Below are positions 1 to 9,884 of a stretch of DNA of 64,000 nt, piece after piece. Numbering within the stretch: the stretch's first letter is position 1; every line of letters begins with the position of its first letter. Source of the stretch: Flavivirga eckloniae (GTDB lineage Bacteria > Bacteroidota > Bacteroidia > Flavobacteriales > Flavobacteriaceae); NCBI RefSeq assembly GCF_002886045.1, contig NZ_CP025791.1, positions 5,347,001 through 5,411,000 on the forward strand, given 5' to 3'. A program made the position numbers and the translations under genes. The notes below the pieces were generated by a model, which did not search any database, had not been told where the DNA came from, and was given only the letters and a program-made list of their open reading frames with translations.

Positions 1-2452
1 AAGTATTCGAATACGTGGTGCAGGCTCTATTAGAAGTGGAAATAACCCTTTGTTCGTGGTAGATGGAGTACCTCTTTCTGGTGACAATATAAACCCAGAA
101 GGGACAGATGGCGGTACTGGAGGTGGATCGAGAGCGGCAAGAAACCCTCTTAATTTTTTGAATCCGAATGATATTAGTAGTATTGATATATTAAAAGATG
201 CTTCTGCAACAGCAATATATGGTTCTAGAGGGTCTAATGGTGTAGTGATCATTACTACAAAAAAAGGATCAGGAAAAGCAACTCTCGATTATTCATATTC
301 GATAGGTATAAGTAATATAACCGAAAAATATGATGTGCTCAATGCTCAAGAATTTACGGATTTATATACTCAAATAGGAGGAACAGCAGATCTTAATTTT
401 GGTGGTAATACAGATTGGCAGGACGAAGTACTTAGGACTGCCATTACACAAACACATCAATTTTCTTATGGAGGAGGAACTGAGTCTGGAAATCATAGAT
501 TTTCCTTAAGCTATTCTGATCAAGAAGGTATTATTAAACAAAGTGGGCTTAAAAGGCTTACAGGTAGATTTAACGGATCTCAAAGTATTTTGGATGGACG
601 TGTTAAAGTTTCAACGCAAATGGCGGTGTCTAATATTGACAATGATCATGGAGATCCAATGAGTGCTGCGATAGTAGCTAATCCAACATGGCCACTTCGT
701 AATCCAGACGGCAGTACTTTCCAATCTACTAACCCTTTTGATGTCAGCCCAGTTGCTTTTCTGGAGTTAACTAGAGATTTTTCAAACACTCTAAAGTATA
801 TTGGTAATATTAGTGTCGATATAAAGATTACCGATTGGTTGTCATTTAAAACAATTTATGGGCTAGATAGATCGTTTTCGACTAGAAAAAATGCTACTTC
901 AAATGAATTTTTTGTTTCAAATGATCAAAATGGAAGTGCCATTATATCTAATATTCAGGCAAAAAACACGCTTTGGGAGAACTATTTTAATATTGAAAAG
1001 GAATTAACTAAGAACATTAACCTTAGTGCCCAGATCGGATATTCATACCAAAAATTTGAACGAGAAGGTCATTCCTTGAGAGCACAGGATTTTAGGACAG
1101 CGGATTTGGATATTATGTTAAATAATATTACATCTGCAAGCTTATCAGCTGCTAATGACTCCTTTAGAACTATTGATGAACTGCAATCGTACTTCAGTAG
1201 GTTTAATTTAAATTTTAATGATAAATACTTGCTAACTGGTACAGTAAGGGTAGACGGCTCCACAAAGTTTGGAGAAGATAATGTTTATGGTATTTTTCCG
1301 TCGGTTGCTTTCAAATGGAAGATTTTTAAAGAATCTTTTATGCCAGCTGGTTTTTCAGATTTAAGTTTAAGGACAGGTTGGGGTATCACAGGAAATCAGG
1401 AAATACCTCATGATTTGTTCACAAGAAGGCAGAGATTCGGAAATCCGCGTTTTGATACACCTAACGGCACGGTAGTACCAGGTGATCTTCAGACGGTAGC
1501 ATTTGAAAACAACCAACTGAAATGGGAAGAAACAGACCAATTCAATATTGGATTGGATTTTGGGTTCATGAAAAACAGGCTGAGAGGATCTATTAATTAT
1601 TATTACAAGTCAACAACTGATCTGCTTTTACGATTGGGGGCCGCTGAACCTGCACCACAAGAATTTGTATGGCAAAACCTTGATGCTAAGGTAATAAACA
1701 AGGGATTTGAAGTGGAATTGGAAACAGATGTGGTTCAAAATTCAAATTTTGATTGGACCATTGCTGCAAACGCAACTTTTAATGACAATACACTAAAAGA
1801 CTTTGCTTTCGGATTTATAAATACCGGAAATACTAGTGGAGGACCTGGACTGTCAGATACATTTGTACAAAGAATCCAATCTGGCTACCCGCTCAACTCT
1901 TTTTATATGCAAGAATTTTTGGGATTTGATAGTAATGGTATCGCAGAATATGGTGAAGAAGCATTTACTGGAGATTCAGCCTTACCAACTACTATAGTTG
2001 GTTTAACAAATACATTTAGATATAAAAATTTCGATTTAAATATATTTTTTAGTGGACAATTTGGACATTCTATTTATAATAGTAGTGCGAATTCTTTCTT
2101 TAGTATCCCAAACCTTAGTCAAGGAAGAAATATTACTCGTGACGTAGCGGCCAGTGGTGAATCAGTTGATAATCCAGTTGCCGTATCTACTAGGTATTTG
2201 GAAAAAGGAGATTATGTGAGACTACAGAACTTCTCTCTTGGCTATAGAGTAAACACAGGTGAGAATTCACTTTTATCATCTCTAAGATTCTCTCTTACAG
2301 GTCAAAATCTATTTACTATTACAGATTATAGTGGACAAGATCCAGAGGTGAATACAGATAGGGCTATTAACGGAGTTCCTTCTTTTGGAATAGATAACTC
2401 ATCTTATCCAAGAGCCAGAACTTTTCTTTTAGGTGTAAACGCAAATTTTTAA
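1..2452 (+). CDS. SusC/RagA-type TonB-dependent outer-membrane transporter (5' end outside window)
   Basis: The frame is open from the first bases, so the start lies upstream; about 816 codons are visible where the family usually has about 1000. The visible part begins inside the plug domain ([22 protein letters not shown]), followed by the hallmark plug end with [24 protein letters not shown], then a long beta-barrel closing with a C-terminal aromatic strand (LLGVNANF). In this family the barrel imports glycan oligomers across the outer membrane with TonB energy, with SusD as its lid. The susD gene starts 8 bp downstream, so the two form one transcript. Family assignment is certain; the substrate is inferred only from the neighbouring fucosidases and GH31. 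Confidence 0.97.
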   Translation, partial: SIRIRGAGSIRSGNNPLFVVDGVPLSGDNINPEGTDGGTGGGSRAARNPLNFLNPNDISSIDILKDASATAIYGSRGSNGVVIITTKKGSGKATLDYSYSIGISNITEKYDVLNAQEFTDLYTQIGGTADLNFGGNTDWQDEVLRTAITQTHQFSYGGGTESGNHRFSLSYSDQEGIIKQSGLKRLTGRFNGSQSILDGRVKVSTQMAVSNIDNDHGDPMSAAIVANPTWPLRNPDGSTFQSTNPFDVSPVAFLELTRDFSNTLKYIGNISVDIKITDWLSFKTIYGLDRSFSTRKNATSNEFFVSNDQNGSAIISNIQAKNTLWENYFNIEKELTKNINLSAQIGYSYQKFEREGHSLRAQDFRTADLDIMLNNITSASLSAANDSFRTIDELQSYFSRFNLNFNDKYLLTGTVRVDGSTKFGEDNVYGIFPSVAFKWKIFKESFMPAGFSDLSLRTGWGITGNQEIPHDLFTRRQRFGNPRFDTPNGTVVPGDLQTVAFENNQLKWEETDQFNIGLDFGFMKNRLRGSINYYYKSTTDLLLRLGAAEPAPQEFVWQNLDAKVINKGFEVELETDVVQNSNFDWTIAANATFNDNTLKDFAFGFINTGNTSGGPGLSDTFVQRIQSGYPLNSFYMQEFLGFDSNGIAEYGEEAFTGDSALPTTIVGLTNTFRYKNFDLNIFFSGQFGHSIYNSSANSFFSIPNLSQGRNITRDVAASGESVDNPVAVSTRYLEKGDYVRLQNFSLGYRVNTGENSLLSSLRFSLTGQNLFTITDYSGQDPEVNTDRAINGVPSFGIDNSSYPRARTFLLGVNANF

Positions 2453-2460
2453 AAAAAAAG

Positions 2461-3960
2461 ATGAAAAATATATTAAAAAAACCATTTTTAGGATTGGTAT
2501 TAGTAATCCTTTTTGTAGCCTGTACGAATCTTGAAGTTGAAAATGTAGATTCGATTATACCAGATGAAGAGGTGGCAGTGGATCCAGCCGAATTATTGAG
2601 TACAATATATTCGAATATGGAAGGAAATTACAATGGAGCACAGAATGGAGCCCATTCATTAGAGGTAGTCGTATCAGACCTTATGATCTCACCAACAAGA
2701 ACTACTGGCGATTGGGCAGATGGTGGTATCTGGAGAGCACTTCATGGGCATACATGGAATCCTACGAATTCACAGATAAATAAAGCATGGCAAGAACTGA
2801 ACCGTATGAGTTTTAGGGCTTCAGAAGTGATTTCCTTAGGCGGAACTCCTTTACAAACTGCTGAGGCCAAATTTATTAGAGCGTATGCTATGTGGCAATT
2901 AATTGATTTGTTTGGACTTGTACCTGTTAGACAGGTTGATGATCCTGCTACAGTTAATCCTGAAATTTTTCAAAGAAAAGAGGCGCTTAATATGATAATC
3001 GAAGATCTGGATGATGCTATTGCAGATCTACCAAGTGTTGGACCATCAAACCACGCAACAGCTACTAAAGAAGCTGCTTATGCCTTAAAGGCAAGGTTAT
3101 TTCTAAACAAAGCAGTTTATGAAGCCGATGCTCCGGGGAGTTATAATTTTTCTGCTGCCGATATGAACGAGGTGATCACAAGTGCGGACAACATCATTGC
3201 AGCAGGTTACACATTGGATGATGATTATTATGTGAATTGGAGAGGTGGCGGTAATGAAAATATATTCGTTTCCACCAATGTTGGGATGTCTTTTTGGTTC
3301 CCTTATTTACACGGTGCACAGGGAGGTTGGAATGGTTTTTCCGTTACAGCTGAATTGTACGATCTATATGAACCAGGTGATGATAGGTTGGGAAAAGGCC
3401 CTGGTACAACTGGATATACATTTGATGCGGCTGACTTTGACCCAAGCGATAATGATGTACTTATCCCTCAGGGATTTCTGGTAGGACAGCAGTACAGAAA
3501 AAATGGAGAAGAACTTGAAGGTGTAAATTACGTAAAGGAATCACAATTGAGTGGTGCCGATCCCAATGAAGGATACAATTTAATGGTACATACACCAGAT
3601 AGTCCATCCAATTATATTTATCTACGGTTTGGAGACGTTTTACTGATGAAAGCAGAAGCTATTTTACGGGGAGGATCAAGTGGTGATACAGCTTTAGATA
3701 TTGTCAATGATCTTAGAACAAAAAGAAATACGTCTACATTGGCTACCGTAACATTGGATGATATTTTGGATGAACGGGCACGGGAGATACAGTGGAGTGA
3801 TATCAGGAGAACCGATCAGATACGATTCGGAACATTCTTGAGTGGTACATGGACAGGGAAATCAACTGTATCGGAAGACTATCAATGGATATTTCCAATT
3901 CCAACAGTGCAAGTATCACTTAACCCTAATTTGGATCAGAACCCTGGATATGGTAATTAG
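2461..3960 (+). CDS. SusD/RagB-family glycan-binding lipoprotein
   Basis: A 499-residue protein with a lipoprotein signal (lipobox LFVAC, Cys21), so it should be anchored in the outer membrane facing outward. The TPR-rich N-terminal half includes RAYAMWQLIDLFGLVPV and KEAAYALKARLFLNKAVYE. The C-terminus has the usual RRTDQIRFG, then IFPIPTVQVSLNPNL and a terminal QNPGYGN. It pairs with the SusC directly upstream and is expected to capture oligosaccharide and cap the transporter. A strong hairpin follows the stop, so the SusC/SusD pair can end as its own transcript before the hydrolase genes. Confidence 0.97.
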   Translation: MKNILKKPFLGLVLVILFVACTNLEVENVDSIIPDEEVAVDPAELLSTIYSNMEGNYNGAQNGAHSLEVVVSDLMISPTRTTGDWADGGIWRALHGHTWNPTNSQINKAWQELNRMSFRASEVISLGGTPLQTAEAKFIRAYAMWQLIDLFGLVPVRQVDDPATVNPEIFQRKEALNMIIEDLDDAIADLPSVGPSNHATATKEAAYALKARLFLNKAVYEADAPGSYNFSAADMNEVITSADNIIAAGYTLDDDYYVNWRGGGNENIFVSTNVGMSFWFPYLHGAQGGWNGFSVTAELYDLYEPGDDRLGKGPGTTGYTFDAADFDPSDNDVLIPQGFLVGQQYRKNGEELEGVNYVKESQLSGADPNEGYNLMVHTPDSPSNYIYLRFGDVLLMKAEAILRGGSSGDTALDIVNDLRTKRNTSTLATVTLDDILDERAREIQWSDIRRTDQIRFGTFLSGTWTGKSTVSEDYQWIFPIPTVQVSLNPNLDQNPGYGN

Positions 3961-3989
3961 TTTAGTTTAATTTTCGAGTTGGTTAGTTC

Positions 3990-4028
3990 AATAAAGTAAC
4001 TTGTAGTTTCTACAAGTTGCTTTATTTA
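3990..4028 (+). terminator. Hairpin terminator after susD
   Basis: AATAAAGTAACTTGTAG, a short TTTC loop region, and CTACAAGTTGCTTTATT form a stem of about 17 bp with one G:T pair, followed by T-rich sequence. It lies 30 bp after the susD stop and before the FG-GAP gene. It may end transcription or tune it, giving more SusC/SusD than downstream enzymes. Confidence 0.7.
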
Positions 4029-4174
4029 ACCTCGTACGTTGGCTTTATTAAAACAAGACACAAATTTTGATTTGTATTAGGAAAATTCTACCACCTCAAT
4101 CTACTGTATGAAATAAACAATGAAATAGATAATGTACCAGGTAATTACTTGAAATGTATTAAGTGTGATAAAAT

Positions 4175-7100
4175 ATGAATAAAGGTTTTGGATTATATGC
4201 TTTCTCACTTGTTTTAGTTGTATTAACAGCCTGTGAGACTACAAAAAAAAAGGATATCACCCTATTAGAATTGGTACCCAGTGAGGAAACAGGGCTTGTT
4301 TTTTCAAACAACATAAAAGAGGGATTTGGTCTTGACAATAATGTACTCACTTACACCAATTTCTATAATGGAGGAGGCGTATCGATAGGTGATATTAATA
4401 ACGACGGATTGGTTGATATTTACCTCAGTGCCAATCAAAAAACAGGTAAACTCTTTCTTAACAAAGGAAATTTCAAATTTCAGGACATTACAAAAGGCTC
4501 AGGTTTAGATACTATTTCTGGTTGGAAAACAGGAGTCACCATGGTGGACATTAACCAAGACCAACTTTTAGATCTTTATATCTGCCGTTCTGGTCGCATG
4601 CATCCAAATCTTAGGACTAATCTTTTATTTGTCAATAATGGAGATATGACCTTTACCGAACAAGGCAGAAAATACGGACTTGACGATAGTAGCAACTCCA
4701 TTCATGCCACTTTTTTTGATTATGATTTAGATGGTGATCTGGACATGTATTCATTGAACCATGCTATCGATCCTATTAAGAAGCTTTCTAAGCGATTGTC
4801 TGATTATGAGTATAATAAGGATGCTGGTGATAAATTCTATGAAAATCAAAATGGACATTTTATAGATATCAGTAAATCCTTAGGTATTCATCAATCTTCA
4901 CTTGGAGCTGGCCTTGGAGTGGGAGTGAGCGATTTGTACAATGATGGTTATCCAGATGTTTATGTATGCAATGATTTTTTGGGTAGAGATTATCTATATG
5001 ATAATTCTGGGAAAGATGTCTTTAAGGAGAATGCTTTGGAAGCATTAAATCATATTTCCTATTCTTCAATGGGTGTGGATGTAGCCGATATTAACAATGA
5101 TGGTTGGCAAGACCTATTTGTAGTAGATATGAAGTCATCAACCAATTTTGGTCGAAAAACCAATATGACTTCCATGAATCCAAGAGCCTTTAACATCTTA
5201 GTTGAGGTAGGTGGTCACTACCAATACATGCGAAATACGTTGCAATTAAATAATGGAGATCGTACTTTTTCTGATATAGCGCCATTGGCAGGCCTAGCAA
5301 GTACAGACTGGAGCTGGTCACCTTTGTTCACAGACTTAGACAACGATGGGTATAAAGATTTGTTCGTTACCAATGGCATTCGAAAGAATACCAATAATAA
5401 AGATTATGAGAACTACAGGACTAAACGACTTAATGAGGAAAAGGTAAAAGCGGTTCCTGATATTAAAAGTACTGTAGCAGAAATATTGAACAACATACCA
5501 CCAGAAAAACCTGTTAATCAAGTGTATAAAAACATTAATGGATTGACCTTTGAAAAAAAGAATGACCATTGGGGGGTTAATGTACCTTCATTTTCAAATG
5601 GATCTGCCTATGCAGATTTGGATAATGATGGAGATATGGATTTGATTATAAACAACGTGGATGATATTGTTCATGTATATAGAAATAGAGCCACAGAGAT
5701 TAATGAAAATGGTTTCTTAAAAATAAAGCTTCAAGGTGACCATTTGAACGTTAATGGAATAGGCGCGAAAGTTATGATACAAACCGATGAAGGTAAGCAA
5801 TACCTAGAGCAGCAAGTTAGTCGGGGATATCAATCTAGTGTTGACTTTATACTGCATTTCGGAATCGGAGAAAGCAAAAAAATTGAATTAATTAAGGTCG
5901 TTTGGACAGATGGGAAAGAGAGTAAACTGGTAAATGTAGAAAGGAATCAACAAGTAGTTATAGACTACAAAAATGCTGTAAAACCATCTGGTAATGACGA
6001 GAAAAACAGACCCAAAATTTTCAAAGACGTTGCCAAGGCTTCAGGTCTTCGCCATGAGCACATGGAAAACGGATACGATGATTTTAAACGAGAAGTACTT
6101 CTTCCACATAAGATGTCAACATTTGGTCCTGCTTTGACTGTAGGAGATATTAACGGCGATGGTTTTGACGACTTTTTTATTGGAGGTGCTAAGAATTTTG
6201 AAGGCGCTGTGTATTTTCAAAATTCAGATGCAACTTTCAAAAAAACCATTCAGAAAGCCATTAGTGCAGATCGATCACAGGAAGATTTGGACGCCATTTT
6301 TTTCGATTCTGATGGGGATGGTGATTTAGATTTGTACGTAGTGAGCGGTGGAAATGAAAAAACTGCTGGAGATTCATATTACCAAGACAGGCTTTACTTG
6401 AATGATGGGAAAGGATATTTTACTAAGTCAAACACTTCTTTACCTGTCATGCATACAAGCGGAGGAGTCGTAAAAGCAAATGATTTTGATGAAGATGGTG
6501 ATCTGGATTTATTTGTAGGAGGCAGGTTGTTGCCAGGTCAATATCCTAAAACTGGACGAAGTTATTTACTAGAGAATGTAAACGGACAATTTAAAGATGT
6601 GACTTTAAGCCATACAGAAGATTTAACGTTTCCGGGAATGGTTACCGATGCCATTTGGTCAGACTATAATGGAGATGGAGCACAGGACTTGATCTTGGTT
6701 GGAGAATGGATGCCAATTACAATCTTTGAGAACGATGGTGGGAAACTCAAAAAAGTACCTCAGGATCCTACACTAAGCAAGAGTAATGGATGGTGGTTTA
6801 GTATAACCGAGGCAGATGTTAATATGGATGGTACGATGGATTATCTATTAGGAAATTTGGGAGAAAATTATAAATACACTGCCACACCAAAAGCACCTTT
6901 TAATTTATATGCCGGTGATTTTGATTCAAACGGATCTTCAGACATTGTATTGAGCTATTACGAAGATGATAAATTATATCCTCTAAGAGGAAAAGAATGT
7001 TCATCGCAACAAATTCCAGCTCTTAAAAAGAAGTTTAAAAATTATAACTCATTCGGAATGGCCACTTTGGTTGATGTTTATGACCCTGAGTTGTTGGGTA

Positions 7101-7510
7101 AAGCGACACATTTGGAAGCTATGACTTTTTCCAACTCTATATTGATTAATAATAATAATAATAATGGGTTTGAGCTGATAAAGCTACCAAAAGAGGCTCA
7201 AGTTTCAGCTGTTTTCGGTATTGTTTATGAAGATTTTGATGATGACGGTTTTAACGATATAGTTATTGGCGGCAATCTCTACAATTCAGAAGTGGAAACT
7301 CCGCGAAATGATGCTGGATATGGACTTTTCTTGAAAGGAAATGGCACAGAAAATTTTGTTCCAATAAAAAATTATGTTTCAGGACTCAGTATACCAGGAG
7401 ATGTAAAGAAAATTAAAACAATCAGATTAGGAAGTATAGACAATGGCCAAAGAGGCTTAATTGTAGCTGTAAACAATGATTTCATCAAGCTAATTGCTGC
7501 AAATAATTAA
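4175..7510 (+). CDS. FG-GAP/VCBS repeat lipoprotein with ASPIC/UnbV domain (CRTAC1-like)
   Basis: A 1111-residue lipoprotein (lipobox VLTAC, Cys20). The N-terminal half carries repeated Ca-binding FG-GAP/VCBS loops such as GDINNDGLVDIYLS, DYDLDGDLDMYS, DINNDGWQDLFVVD and DLDNDGYKDLFVTNG. An ASPIC/UnbV domain lies at about residues 513-598 (IGAKVMIQTDEGKQY, FILHFGIGESKKI). A second FG-GAP block fills roughly 660-1080. Such proteins fold as beta-propellers and often accompany SusC/SusD in marine Bacteroidota; their role is not settled, with glycan or protein binding at the cell surface the usual guess. A run of six Asn near residue 992 is coded by an (AAT)n tract. No catalytic motif was seen. 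Confidence 0.93.
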   Translation: MNKGFGLYAFSLVLVVLTACETTKKKDITLLELVPSEETGLVFSNNIKEGFGLDNNVLTYTNFYNGGGVSIGDINNDGLVDIYLSANQKTGKLFLNKGNFKFQDITKGSGLDTISGWKTGVTMVDINQDQLLDLYICRSGRMHPNLRTNLLFVNNGDMTFTEQGRKYGLDDSSNSIHATFFDYDLDGDLDMYSLNHAIDPIKKLSKRLSDYEYNKDAGDKFYENQNGHFIDISKSLGIHQSSLGAGLGVGVSDLYNDGYPDVYVCNDFLGRDYLYDNSGKDVFKENALEALNHISYSSMGVDVADINNDGWQDLFVVDMKSSTNFGRKTNMTSMNPRAFNILVEVGGHYQYMRNTLQLNNGDRTFSDIAPLAGLASTDWSWSPLFTDLDNDGYKDLFVTNGIRKNTNNKDYENYRTKRLNEEKVKAVPDIKSTVAEILNNIPPEKPVNQVYKNINGLTFEKKNDHWGVNVPSFSNGSAYADLDNDGDMDLIINNVDDIVHVYRNRATEINENGFLKIKLQGDHLNVNGIGAKVMIQTDEGKQYLEQQVSRGYQSSVDFILHFGIGESKKIELIKVVWTDGKESKLVNVERNQQVVIDYKNAVKPSGNDEKNRPKIFKDVAKASGLRHEHMENGYDDFKREVLLPHKMSTFGPALTVGDINGDGFDDFFIGGAKNFEGAVYFQNSDATFKKTIQKAISADRSQEDLDAIFFDSDGDGDLDLYVVSGGNEKTAGDSYYQDRLYLNDGKGYFTKSNTSLPVMHTSGGVVKANDFDEDGDLDLFVGGRLLPGQYPKTGRSYLLENVNGQFKDVTLSHTEDLTFPGMVTDAIWSDYNGDGAQDLILVGEWMPITIFENDGGKLKKVPQDPTLSKSNGWWFSITEADVNMDGTMDYLLGNLGENYKYTATPKAPFNLYAGDFDSNGSSDIVLSYYEDDKLYPLRGKECSSQQIPALKKKFKNYNSFGMATLVDVYDPELLGKATHLEAMTFSNSILINNNNNNGFELIKLPKEAQVSAVFGIVYEDFDDDGFNDIVIGGNLYNSEVETPRNDAGYGLFLKGNGTENFVPIKNYVSGLSIPGDVKKIKTIRLGSIDNGQRGLIVAVNNDFIKLIAANN

Positions 7511-7562
7511 CAATTTGTTGCAACCTTAGTAATTGTGAATATAAAAAAGATAGCTTAAAAAA

Positions 7563-9875
7563 ATGATTATAATAAAAGAATATAACCAATATGTTTTCAA
7601 CCCCTTAAGGTTATTAAGATCTATAAGTATGCTTTTAATGGCAGTGCTTTTTTCTTATTCTTCAATCTTAACCGCTCAAGAAAAAAGTGAAATACAATCA
7701 CTTTCTTCTGTTAATGGAACATTACAGGCGTTTGTAAGTAAAGATAGTACGCTTCAGTATAGCGAACGATTTACTATTGATCAAGGTGAAAATGAGGTGG
7801 TTTTGGATGGTGAGAAATGGAACTATACGGTGAAATATGAAAAAGTTGAAGGACACAAAAATGCTACAGATGTTGAGGTGATTATCCATCCCTCTAAAGA
7901 GAACCAGAAAGCAATAATGGGTGTTGAGTTCAATTTTGAAAACTGGTCTAAAGATAATTATGTTCTGGTTCCAGCATCTGTTTACAATGGTAATCGATTT
8001 AAAACGATTAACATGTCTTGGCCTGGAGTTATAGTGGATGAGGCCGATAAATATCATGATATCGATCCTATTATTCCCGATCATATACCTTATTTAAACC
8101 TAGAGGAAGGTACTTCTAAGTTAAGCATCAAATTAAATGACGCTAGCATACCAGCCATAGCCTTTTTTAGTCCAGAATTACAAAGAAGTTTTTTGTTACT
8201 TATAAAACCGACCAAGAATTTTGATATTGTTGTTAAAGAAAGTGAGGACAGGAAACGAGCTTCGTTTCTATTTTATTCCACGAACAAGCCAGATGTTTAT
8301 AGTAAAGAAAAAACAGATTTCTTTTCCATAAATTTTCGAATGTTCGATTTTCCTTCTCAGAATCCAATAGACCTGCTTACACATTTCTTTCCGCTCAGAA
8401 AGTCATTTACAGAGCCTAATGAGTTTGTGCATAGTATTCCATTTGGTAAGAGTTTTGAAATTCAAGAAACGCTTCATGACACAAATCGTTGGGATGAGTC
8501 TATGAAAATCTACAGGCAGTCAGGTTTAAAGGAGCGAGATAAGTTTTATGGTGGTGTTCAGTTAGGTTGGATAGGGGGTATGATTGAAGAGCAACCCCTA
8601 CTTACTGCTGGTAACGAACTGAGTAAAAAACGATCGGTACAAAATATCGAAACCATCCTAAATAATATGCAAGGTGAATCGGGTCTTATGTATGGTATGT
8701 TTAAAGATGACATAGTTTATAGCGATGATTTTCGTAATCCTTCAAAAAAGCCTTTGCTTGGAATGGCTAGGAAAAATGGTGATGCCCTTTACTTTTTACT
8801 TCAAAGTTTAATGATTTTAAAAGAATCAAAAGAATATGGATCTATGGTTGAAAAGTTTGAGTCTAAGGCTAGGAAATTGGCTGATGGCCTTTCGAACTTA
8901 TGGTTGAAGTACAATCAGTTTGGTCAATTTTTCGACCCAAACACAGGAGAACTTGTTGTTTATGGTTCCACATCAGGTGCTTCCGCTATCGGAGCGCTTG
9001 CTTTGGCTTGCGAATATTTTGGGGAGAATAAATATCTAGAAATTGCCGAAGCTGCTGGCGATTTCTATTACCGTCGCGATTTGCAGAAAGGGTACACAAC
9101 GGCTGGTCCAGGAGAAGCGCTTCAGTGTCCTGATTCAGAATCAGCCTTTGCTATTTTGGAGGGCTATATGGCTTTATACGATATAACTGGCAAAGAAAAA
9201 TACCTTAAGATGGCCGAAGAAGCAACAGCTTACTTTGCTACTTGGGTAACCTCGTATGATTTTGAATTCCCAGAACAAAGTGTGCTTGGTAAAATTGACG
9301 CAAAAGCCACAGGATCGGTTTGGGCAAATATTCAAAATAGACATGGTGCTCCGGCTATTTGTAATTATTCAGGCGATAGTTTATTAAAACTGTATAGAGC
9401 AACTAACAATCCTCTGTATATTGACTTGTTAAAGGATATTGCTCATAATGCCTTGCAATATGTTTCGACTACTGATAGGCCTTTGGCGCCCAATATGTTA
9501 CACGGCTATGTTTGCGAACGTGTGAATATAAGTAACTGGGAAGGAGAACAAAATGTAGGCGGAAATTTCTATGACTCATCGCCATGGGTAGAAGTTGCTA
9601 TTATGCAAACTGTAACTCAAGTTCCTAGCATTTATTTTGATGTAGAAAATAACACATTAGCCATTTTTGATCACCTTAATGCAAGTATTGAAAATACCAG
9701 CACCAAAGAAACTATTACCATAAGGATTAAAAACCCTACCGAGTATGATACAGTCTGTACTGTGTTTATTGATTCTGCCAAGGACAAACCGATGGGGTGG
9801 AACAATTATGCTGAATTTAAGAAAATTCAATTGTCCGCCAACGAAGAAAAAGTAGTTACCCTAAAAATAAAATAA
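7563..9875 (+). CDS. Secreted (alpha/alpha)6-barrel-type protein, family unassigned
   Basis: A 770-residue protein with a signal peptide ending near ILTAQ. An alternative start at 7629 (MLLMAVLFSYSS) gives a more typical signal. The N-terminal ~260 residues look beta-rich. From about 300 to 690 it is helix-hairpin rich in the style of six-hairpin glycosidases, with segments such as ASAIGALALACEYFGENKYLE, GPGEALQCPDSESAFAILEG and GAPAICNYSGDSLLKLYRA. A short beta domain closes it. It sits 10 bp before the GH31 gene, so the two are probably co-transcribed. Candidate acidic residues lie in the CPDSESAF segment. I cannot place it in a named GH or lyase family; a glycosidase or lyase role is inference from fold type and context. 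Confidence 0.75.
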   Translation: MIIIKEYNQYVFNPLRLLRSISMLLMAVLFSYSSILTAQEKSEIQSLSSVNGTLQAFVSKDSTLQYSERFTIDQGENEVVLDGEKWNYTVKYEKVEGHKNATDVEVIIHPSKENQKAIMGVEFNFENWSKDNYVLVPASVYNGNRFKTINMSWPGVIVDEADKYHDIDPIIPDHIPYLNLEEGTSKLSIKLNDASIPAIAFFSPELQRSFLLLIKPTKNFDIVVKESEDRKRASFLFYSTNKPDVYSKEKTDFFSINFRMFDFPSQNPIDLLTHFFPLRKSFTEPNEFVHSIPFGKSFEIQETLHDTNRWDESMKIYRQSGLKERDKFYGGVQLGWIGGMIEEQPLLTAGNELSKKRSVQNIETILNNMQGESGLMYGMFKDDIVYSDDFRNPSKKPLLGMARKNGDALYFLLQSLMILKESKEYGSMVEKFESKARKLADGLSNLWLKYNQFGQFFDPNTGELVVYGSTSGASAIGALALACEYFGENKYLEIAEAAGDFYYRRDLQKGYTTAGPGEALQCPDSESAFAILEGYMALYDITGKEKYLKMAEEATAYFATWVTSYDFEFPEQSVLGKIDAKATGSVWANIQNRHGAPAICNYSGDSLLKLYRATNNPLYIDLLKDIAHNALQYVSTTDRPLAPNMLHGYVCERVNISNWEGEQNVGGNFYDSSPWVEVAIMQTVTQVPSIYFDVENNTLAIFDHLNASIENTSTKETITIRIKNPTEYDTVCTVFIDSAKDKPMGWNNYAEFKKIQLSANEEKVVTLKIK

Positions 9876-9884
9876 TAGACATTC

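Noticed and set aside
7147-7166. (AAT)n tract as a phase-variation switch
   Set aside because: A trinucleotide repeat inside the FG-GAP gene changes length without shifting frame, so on/off switching is not expected.
7722-8084. 120-codon minus-strand ORF
   Set aside because: Lies wholly inside the (alpha/alpha)6 gene on the opposite strand; composition is that of a frame shadow and it has no domain pattern.
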